Source of the DNA: Coenobita brevimanus
Taxonomy: Eukaryota; Arthropoda; Malacostraca; Decapoda; Coenobitidae
Assembly (NCBI GenBank): GCA_032717465.1
Contig: CM064671.1
Coordinates: forward strand, 58,614,660-58,678,659
DNA length: 64,000 nt
Direction of reading: 5' to 3'
This document shows, in pieces, positions 56,045 through 64,000 of this stretch. Under the pieces are notes generated by a model, which did no database searches, was not told the origin of the DNA, and was given only the letters and a program-made list of their open reading frames with translations. The position numbers and the translations under genes were made by a program. Every line of letters begins with the position of its first letter. Position 1 is the stretch's first letter.

Positions 56045-59000
56045 TTATACTTTATAAGTATCCAAGATCTTGAAAATTATAGTACATCTTTGAACATCAT
56101 CATATCTATTAGAAAATATATCTGTGATAGTTGAAAAATTATAAACGTCTCTCAAGTGTTGCGTCATAGCACATTCTTGTACCACATGAATCTCATTTTG
56201 TATCTCACCACACTCACATACCCTCTCCTCTACTGGCAGCCTTCCACGTCCCCTTCTGTTCCATCGGCCCACCTCTATTGCTAGAGAATGTGCTGACACT
56301 CGGAACCGCGTAAAAGCAACGCGATAGTGTTCACTTACATAGTTATTCTCTCTGTATACTGAATGGACATTTAATTCTGGGTTTATTTCCATATATGTTT
56401 TACGTTTGGAAGACTCTGAGTTGGAAATTATGGCCTTCAGGTCCCGAAATCCTTCAGCTATATCATCCCTTTCATTATGTAATAAATTGTTAATGTATGT
56501 ATGGGTCTGGTATTGATTGTTCATAACAGTATTAATGGCTAAAACTAATGGGTCATCATCCATTCCTTGCCTCTCATTCCACATCTTACGAAAAAAACTT
56601 TCTTTGCTTGCATTTAACTAAGGACTGTAACTGAGGATAACCAGATTCTACATAACACAAGTCATTACACGTAGTTAACCTAACATTTAAAAGACTTTTT
56701 AAAGACCAATTATACAACCTCACAACCGGTCTCAGGTCCGCACCCAGCCAAGACTCACATCCATATAAAATAGCCGACACCAAACAAGCATCAAACACAC
56801 GCTTCTTAACACAAAAAGGAATGTCATTATTTTTCCTTAAAAATGAAATGAATTTGATGACATGAGTCATTTTGGCGTCTGCGTGAGCCCTGACCGATGA
56901 CGAAACTGAGCCGTCAGCCGTAAATGGTGAACCAAGATACATATACTGAGTACACTGTTCTACCACCAGACCATCTACCCGCAAATCTTCCTTATCCTCA
57001 GGCGTACCATGTATTACAAAAAATTTTGTTTTTTCTCCGTTCACTTTCATACCATACTCATCGCAATATTGCATCATCAATGACAACTTATTAATCATCC
57101 CACTGCGCGAAGTGGAGAGCAGCACAGTATCATCCATCTGCATTAAAATATGTAGCCACCTCAAGAATCCGTCATCACCACAATGATCTTTTATCAGTTT
57201 AATCAAATCGTTCACGTATAATATAAAAAACAAACAAGATGTAGGGGATCCCTGACGAACTCCCAGTGTGGCAGCAAACATGGCAGTACCAATAATGCTC
57301 TCAGTAACATTATATACAGCACCAATAGCACCCAACATAACCATACCACAGCCAAGACGCTTTAAAATTCTTATTAGAATATGTCTTTGTACCCGGTCAT
57401 AAGCCTTACTAAAATCAACGAATGTTACAAATAACTTTTTCTTTTTCTTTCTAGCTAAATCTGTTAGGAGGAGTAATGTCACTATGTGCTCCACACAGCC
57501 ACGACCCCTTTGTGCTCCTGCTTGTTCACGATACGGCTTAAACCACATCTCCAAACGGGAGCACAACACCATATCATAGAGTTTGGAGATGCTATCTATT
57601 ATACTTATGCCCCTATAATTCTTAACATCCTTTCTATTCCCTTTCTTAAAAATAGTAATCAACTTGGCCCTAGTCCAAAGTGCAGGATATTGTGCGTTAG
57701 AGAATATCACATTAAACATATTAACAATAAGCATTATCCACTGGGCAGGCAACAGCTTAAAAATCCCTGGTGCAATGCCATCTGGCCCACAAGCTTTTTC
57801 TGCTTTGAGCTTACTAATTTGTGCATTAACCTCTGCAGGGGAGATGGGGTTATCTAACATAGGTATAGTTACATTGCTATGTCGGCATTCATCAAGATTA
57901 TCTATATCAATATTCATTAACTCTTCATAGTAGCCACGAAATTCTTCATCAGAGGGTCTATTATTAGCCTGTAATTCATCATTTAAGTCTCCCTTCCAAC
58001 TGATTGCCTGCCACACCCGTCTATCATCCCTGTCCTGCATCAGCCTCTCCCAGCGGGATAAGCTACTATCACCACCACCACCACCGAGAACGCCCACAGC
58101 GCTTCGGCTAGCTCTTGCACATTCGTACAAAGCATCAGCAATATTATGAGCAAGATTATCTATATTATGTTCCTCCTCGCAATTGGGAACATCAAGAAAT
58201 TGTACATTATTTCGAAACATATCCAAATCTATTGTTGAAAACTTAATTGGACTGCGAGCCACCGAACTACTCTCCCCGACATTTAACAGCGATGCATGAC
58301 CTCCAAGGTGACATGCACGGCGGTATAGGGAGTCTACACTAGTAACTGGGATATTTACCTCAATGCTAACGGGAGCATGATCCGATGGCAAACATTCCAT
58401 ATTATGCACACACAAGGATTTAATATCATCAACCAATCCACACGATACCACACACACATCCAACTCTGACACCCAACTACCTCCTTTACGAAAAGTCAGA
58501 TCACCTTTAAAATGATTAGTCGTCGTCTTTAGGTTATTTAGTACCAACATCTTGTTGTCTATGCAAATCGTAGATAGTACATAAGCATTGTCATTAGGGG
58601 CATTTATAGTGTCGTGTATAACTGGGTAGCAATACATATAGGCATCAGGAATATCACTACGGGAAGGTAACTCCCGAACATATTTACCAAATCTGGAATT
58701 AAGATCGCCCATAATTACACACCTGCAATCACCATCAATAATCTTTTCTTGGATTGAGGCAAACGAATTGTAAGAAAAATACTCAGAATCATGTGGTGGA
58801 ATATAACAAAACCCAAATATTACATTAGGAATACATTTAAATTTCATCCATACTTGATCCTGTATTCCGTAATCAACGCTCTCTACATAACCTGCTAAAT
58901 AATTTTTTACCAACACAACTGTACCTCCCCGATGAGTTGAAACATTATTCACACACCTGAACGTCACAAATCCTGGCAAATGCACAGACAGTTGTGTTTT

Positions 59001-59108
59001 TGTCTCATTTAGGCTGACAACATCAAACTTTAATAACAATCTTTGCACCTCAGTCTTCTCCAGCTTGGTTCGCACAGCATTTTATGTTCCAAGTTAATAT
59101 GTTGATGG
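56045..59108 (-). pseudogene. LINE-E ORF2: endonuclease-RT, nearly intact, QMDD polymerase box
   Basis: About 1,020 codons with only two one-base breaks, both in homopolymers: an extra A near 59085 (NILTWNI... to VRTKLEK) and an extra T in a run of seven at 56591-56597 (QRKFF to KMWNERQG). Endonuclease: VVSLNETKTQL, VIMGDLNSRFG, LPSDHAPVSIEV. RT: AEKACGPDGIAPG, TIFKKGNRKDVKNYRGISI, VTFVDFSKAYDRVQR and GVRQGSPTSCLFF. The box LMQMDDTVLLST has MDD (57129-57137) where most LINEs have (Y/F)ADD. The C-terminus has CECGEIQNEIHVVQEC. There is no RNase H. It may represent a live or recently live family; the breaks could be assembly errors. Confidence 0.88.
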
Positions 59109-59148
59109 TTTGGGTGAGTTGTTGCTGTGGTCTTACTAAAAACACATG

Positions 59149-59770
59149 ATGTTAAATTTGTCTATCACTTCTCCATCTCTGTATAACTGACGTTCCTTAA
59201 AGTTGATATATATGTTACAGCCTACATTCTCAGGTTTTTCTTTTCTCTCTTCTCCACGTCTTTCAACCGTTTCCACTCTTCCCTCACGGCTGGATGTGTG
59301 TCCTTCTTCACAAAAATCCGCCTGAACGTCTCACCAGCCTCTTTCAGTTTCTTTTGCTTTCTCGAGGACTGCATCACGGTCCTCACGCGATGAAAAGGGT
59401 GACTAAAATGGGTCGTCGCCACCCTCCTATTTTACCCAGCCTCCTTGATGTCCTCACGCTCACAGATGACCCAATCGTCGACCACACCTTCTGGATCTTA
59501 TTATCATCCGAAGTAGCGCCATCCAAACTTTCTTGTTCATCAGGAATGCCAAGCAGAACCAGATTACATTCTCTTGCCTTACGGTCTACATCCTCCAGAA
59601 AACGTTGCTGTTGTGCTATGATTTCCCTTTGCTTGCTAACTTGTTGCTGAAGGTCACGTATCTGCTTATTTATACCACTGTCAGGAGACAACAGCGCCTT
59701 CTTTAAATCAGCTACTTCACTAATCAGGTCAGCTATCCGAGTCATTACCTCCTCACTTGCCCCCTCACCA
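59149..59770 (-). pseudogene. LINE-E ORF1 (coiled coil plus L1-ORF1-like RNA-binding domain)
   Basis: Minus-strand ORF1, entering from a (CA)n array that replaces its start. A coiled-coil-prone stretch, ISEVADLKKALLS, then INKQIRDLQQQVSKQREIIA, precedes ARECNLVLLGIPDEQESLDG, the 'N.v..G.pe' strand of L1-type RRM ORF1 proteins. RTSRRLGK...RRPILVT follows. After a frame change near 59400 come LKEAGETFRRIFVKKDTHPA and REEWKRLKDVEKREKKN. After another near 59224 come ENVGCNIYINFKERQLYRDG and a stop at 59149. It lies about 40 bp upstream of ORF2. It probably forms RNA-binding trimers in its family. Confidence 0.75.

Positions 59771-60298
<528 letters not shown>

Positions 60299-60380
<82 letters not shown>
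60299..60380. repeat. (TA)n microsatellite
   Basis: About 40 TA units. Confidence 0.98.
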
Positions 60381-60388
<8 letters not shown>

Positions 60389-60389
60389 A

Positions 60390-60590
60390 CTCCTACTTCC
60401 TTTGATCTCCAGTCTTTTAAATGCAATGTCCAGGCCGCTGGAAATTAAATGATCTTGAATATGGCTCTCTGTTGTCTTGTCTATTTTTTCTTGGAGGGAG
60501 CAGTCATGTGGGTTTCTAGCCTTTGCTTCCTCCATTCGTGGAAAATAATAATAATAATAAAAAAAAAAACAATAGTGCACCGCGGCACAC
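60390..60590 (+). repeat. LINE-A 3' UTR fragment (copy 4)
   Basis: TTTGATCTCCAGTCTTTTAA, GATCTTGAATATGGCTCTCT, TTTTCTTGGAGGGAGCAGTC and TAGCCTTTGCTTCC match the end of LINE-A copies 2 and 3. A poly-A-like tail near 60547-60569 closes it. Only the last codons and the 3' UTR remain. Confidence 0.75.
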
Positions 60591-60939
60591 AGTTTGGGAA
60601 TCACTGCACTAAATCGTGGGTTGACTATCATCATGCGAACAGAGTAAATTAATTATTCGAACCCTACAAGCACTGCACCAACTTGCTTAACCACAAGACT
60701 GTTGATGCTGCCTTCTCTGCAGGACCCATGATGATCTCTGTCTGTCTTTGTTGTTTGGCAACACTTGACACATCATGCCACTCGTCAGTGTAAGGATTGT
60801 TTCAATTTGGGACCCGCCCGATTCACAGAAACGGGTAACATGTTAGTACAAAATGCTGTGGGTCAAGATAGTAAATACTATAGGTATCGTAAACTACGGG
60901 AGGAATGTACTTAGAAACTGATAAATAGACTCCAAGAGA
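60591..60939. other. No gene recognised
   Basis: Begins with CACCGCGGCACACAGTTTGG, a phrase that looks like the end of a DNA-transposon repeat. Otherwise unassigned. Confidence 0.45.
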
Positions 60940-61535
60940 ACAGGTGTGCTAAGCCGACTCCGTACCTTCTTTACCTCTGCACAGTTGTTGACTTTGTACA
61001 TGGGATTTATTTGCCCCTGTTTGGAGTACAACTCTCATGTGTGGGGAGGCTCTCACGTACAGCTCTTCTCAATAGGGTGGAGACAAATGCTTTTCGTCTC
61101 ATTAACTCTCTTCCACTTACTGGCTCCCTTCAATCTCTGTCTCTTTGCTGCAATGTTGCCTCTATATCTCTTTCCTGTTGCTACTTCCATGGCTGCTCCT
61201 CTGAACTATCTGCTTGCATCCTTCCACCTCTACGACGGGCGCGTAGCACCCGTCTAGCAACAGACGCTCATTCCCTTTCTGTCCAACTCTTTAATGAAAG
61301 AGTTAACCGTTACTCCCAGTCCTTCATTTATGCAACGGGTCAGCTCTGGATCTGTCTCCCTCTGTCTGTATTTCCTTCTTCCTATGATCTCCAGTTTTTC
61401 AAATGCAGTGTGTCCAGGTATCTCGAAATGAACAGATCTTGAATATGGCTCACTTTTGCATTTTTTTTTTTCTTGGAAAGAACGGTCTGCGGGCTCCTGG
61501 CCTTTGGTTCCTTCTTCTTCGCATAAAAAAAATGG
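60940..61535 (+). pseudogene. LINE-A copy 3, C-terminal part and 3' UTR
   Basis: 5'-truncated copy from the GVLSRL-equivalent (GVLSRLRTFFTSAQLLTLYM) to the stop at 61440, with FICP, LGVQLS and LLNRVETNAFRLINSLPLTG (after one frame change near 61050), then RARSTRLATDAHSLSVQLFN. The 3' UTR follows, with CTTGGAAAGAACGGTC and CTCCTGGCCTTTGGTTCCTT, ending in A8 near 61530. The family has no catalytic part here. Confidence 0.85.
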
Positions 61536-61985
61536 AGAGAGAATAAAAACAGTAGTGAACTATCACAAAACTTAACCCCTCATGTACCTTTAATTATTAC
61601 TGGATAATTATGTTTGAATTACACAAAATTCTCATTACACAACTGTCTAAAGAATGCAATCCTCGTATAACCTGAGAGCATACTGTGTAGTACAGTTGTC
61701 AGCACTGACAACTGGTACAGTGGTTGCTGACGCGTTTTGGCAGATGTAGTGTGTTTGTTTACATCGTAACTTCAGGGGTCTGAATGGACTGAAGAAAAAA
61801 ATATTACAGTCATATCAGTGTTTGAGATTCCCTCCTCATGTTGGCTGAGTATTTGGTATATATAGTATGTTTATGTATAGCGTATCTCTACGAAATGCAG
61901 CTAAAGTACTCGTAATATAGATACCTTTACATTTGAAACTATTTATAGGATTCCTGCAGGTTCCCCAGTTCCTACAGAAGAAGGT
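61536..61985. other. No gene; lone TTAACCCC terminus
   Basis: No coding signal. TTAA-CCCCTCATGTACC at 61572-61588 resembles the left tips of TTAA elements 1 and 2, but no matching GGGG-TTAA end was found downstream. Confidence 0.4.
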
Positions 61986-62838
61986 AACATAATGGTATTA
62001 CAGTTGCTGAAAGTGATGTACGACTTGCAATATGTAAGCTGAAGACGAATAATACACCGTGACCAGACAAAATATGTCCACGCATATCAAATGAACTACA
62101 GAACGAAATAAGAAACCTTTATCTAAAACTTTTTTTTAACTTTTCACTAAAGAGCAATATGGTGCTAAACGAGTGGGAATCATGTAAATGTAACCCCAGT
62201 ATTCAAAAAGTGCAAGGAAGCACAACCAGAAACATACCGCCCAATTGGTTTAACGTCATTGGTTTGTAAGGCCCTTGCAGCCATGATCACAGACAATTTT
62301 ATGAAACATTTAGAAAGGAATAATCCATCAAAGATTTGCAATATAGTTTTCGAAGTCAGCAGTCTTGCCTCAGGAATCTGTGTTGGGCTTTTTTACCCAT
62401 ATTATAAGCATGTACTATGAGACGTACTCCATTGACGTTTTCTATCTCGATTTGCAAAAGACTTTGGAGATACACAAAAAAAATCCTTCAGAAGCTAAAG
62501 ATGCGCGATTCAGCGGTATTGTGCTCAGGTGGACTGAAGACTCGCGCACCGGATGAAGGCAAAGAGTTGTAATAAACGGGAAAAAATCAGACGGGATAGA
62601 CGTTACAAGTGGAGTGCAAAAGAGTTTAGTGTTAGGTTCTATTTTTTTTTTTTTAATACTGTATGCAAATGATACTGCTGATGGGTTACTTTGTAAGATT
62701 ATTAAATCTGCTGTTGATACTAAATGGATAACAGAGCAGAGAGCATACAAATCATTGCTGAGGTAGTGCATACAGAAAGATCCTAACCACCCGTTTAATT
62801 GGCTCCAAATATGGCAAATGGACTCCACTATTAATAAA
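61986..62838 (+). pseudogene. CR1-like LINE, eroded RT middle
   Basis: Decayed RT on the plus strand spread over frames. Its landmarks are the counterpart of SPGPDKI (TPDQTKYVH after shift, near 62058), TYRPIGLTSLVCKALAA-like codons near 62240, and a region reading ESVLGFFTHIISMYYETYSI and DVFYLDLQKTLEIH (~62375-62480) where intact elements have Y.DF.KAFD. Then come RQRVVINGKKSDGIDVTSGV (~62560-62620), VLGSI near 62630 and YANDTADGLL. 'R.R..ING..S.W..V.SGVPQGSVLG' is a CR1/L2-type RT signature. It is related to, but not the same copy as, the relic at 19500-20583. Both ends are missing. Confidence 0.7.
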
Positions 62839-62859
62839 TGCCTATCTATCTATCTATAG

Positions 62860-64000
62860 CCCGACGCCCTAATCCCACAAAGGGTGGCCGCAGACAAAAC
62901 GCCTCCAAGTCGCTCTGTCACCCACCATTTGATTACCCTCCCCCCAACTCACCCCCCTCCCTCATATACCTTTTAACTCCATCCCTCCACCTCACCCTTG
63001 GTCTACCCATCCCTCTCCCTCCCTCCACCTCACCTACATACACCCTCTTAGTCAGTCTTTCATTCTCCATTCTCTCCACATGTCCATACCACCTCAGTGT
63101 ATTTCTCCTAATCTTCTCAACCACATCCACATCCACCCCACAACGTTCCTTCACTTCTTCATTCGTCAACCTGTTCCTCCATGTCACTCCACATGCTCCT
63201 CTCAAGTAACTCATTTCCACTGCTCTCACTCTTGACTTGTTCCCCTCTTGCAAGGTGTACGCCTCGCTTCCATACGTCAGGGTAGGGATCACAATACTAT
63301 CATGCAATGACTTCTTAACTTCCAGACTCACCTTCCTATTTCTCATCACTGCTTTCAGTGAACCAACAACCTTCCTTCCTTGCTGCACCCTTTCACGCAC
63401 TTCATCCTCCAAACTTCCATCCTTACTCATCACACTACCCAAGTACTTGAATGCACTCACATTCCCCATATCCTCACCATCCAACCTCACTGTATATTCT
63501 GTACTTCATTCCTCTCAAACACAGTAACTTTACTTTTGTTTACATTAACTTTCAGATTCCTCTCCTACACACTGTCCCAAACTCATTCACCAAACCTTGC
63601 AACTCCCATTCATCTTCACTCAGCAATACTGTATCATCAGTAAACAGCAACACCGGAATCTTCCAAATCTCACCCTCATTCATTAGAGCCACCCCCACAT
63701 CCACTGCCCTACCTTGCACCTCCTTTACAACCCCATCTATGTATATATTAAACAGCCATGGAGATATCACACAATCCTGTTTCAGTTCCACATTGAGATC
63801 AAAGAACTCACTCAGCACACCATCCACTCGCATCGTAGCCCTAGCTCCTTCGTACATACTCTTCACAGCACTCAGCAATTTCCCCTCCACTCCATACATT
63901 CTTATTACCTTCCACATATCTTGCCTATGTATTCTGTCATAAGCTTTCTCCAAGTCCATGAAGGCAGCATACACTTTCTTTCCCTTCTCTAGATACTTCT
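62860..64000 (-). pseudogene. LINE-F, RT and C-terminus (runs off the window end)
   Basis: Minus-strand LINE entering from beyond base 64000. RT: VYAAFMDLEKAYDRIHRQDM (~63974-63915), GARATMRVDGVLSEFFDLNV, then QDCVISPWLFNIYIDGVV, where an RQGCVLSPWLF-type motif is usual. The polymerase box is LLFTDDTVLLSED near 63650, with FTDD instead of FADD. After frame changes near 63550 and 63490 come FKYLGSVMSKDGSLEDEVRE, VIPTLTYGSEAYTLQEG, LRGACGVTWRNRLTNEEVK and LRWYGHVERMENERLTKRVY. A 3' end with AAAGGGTGG and a (TATC)n tail (62840-62866) closes it. It is RTE-like and related to LINE-C. Confidence 0.82.

Overview
The window looks like non-coding, repeat-saturated DNA from an arthropod, most likely a decapod crustacean. 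This is inferred, not proven. The evidence is: eukaryotic intron signals around one recognisable host gene; several co-existing non-LTR retrotransposon clades; two tRNA-derived SINE families; very long (TA)n, (CT)n, (CA)n and (GATA)n microsatellites; a foldback element built from TTAGG-like repeats (the arthropod telomere motif); and a 100-base N gap typical of a draft assembly. No prokaryotic or plasmid features were seen.

The only host gene I can support is on the minus strand at 44199-45290: the last two coding exons of an ionotropic (iGluR-like) receptor, with consensus splice sites. Its upstream exons are not recognisable in the window. The DNA on its 5' side is filled with a gypsy-like LTR element, a hAT transposase relic and two LINEs.

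Layout. 1-4.3 kb: a LINE RNase H relic, a tandem TTAA-ended MITE, a SINE and a transposase-like HTH fragment. 4.5-11.8 kb: a LINE (called LINE-A here) split exactly at a TTAA by a 1,968 bp DNA element, followed by a decayed RTE-type LINE. 11.8-19.4 kb: SINE copies, microsatellites and unassigned DNA. 19.5-29.4 kb: a CR1-like relic, then a four-level nest (LINE-B containing a TTAA element, containing LINE-A copy 2, containing a second TTAA element). 29.5-35.3 kb: satellites, a 21-bp minisatellite with higher-order structure, LINE 3' ends and the TTAGG foldback element. 35.4-41.6 kb: an essentially full-length LINE (LINE-D1) with 11-bp target-site duplications, an intact gag-like ORF1 and a twice-frameshifted ORF2. 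43-51 kb: another LINE tail, the receptor exons, the gypsy-like element carrying a SINE, and the hAT relic. 51.3-55.5 kb: LINE-D2, a 5'-truncated sister of D1, also with an 11-bp duplication. 55.7-59.8 kb: LINE-E, a nearly intact two-ORF LINE whose polymerase box reads QMDD instead of YADD. 60-64 kb: LINE-A fragments, a CR1-like relic and a LINE running off the window end.

Almost all long open frames here are transposon genes, their antisense shadows, or simple repeats. The most informative signals are insertion junctions (TTAA footprints, 11-bp duplications), a covarying hairpin pair in the LINE-D 3' UTR, and an in-frame UAA separating LINE-D ORF1 from ORF2 with no ATG between them. LINE-A to LINE-F are labels used only in this annotation. 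Clade assignments are by motif recognition and were not tested by search.
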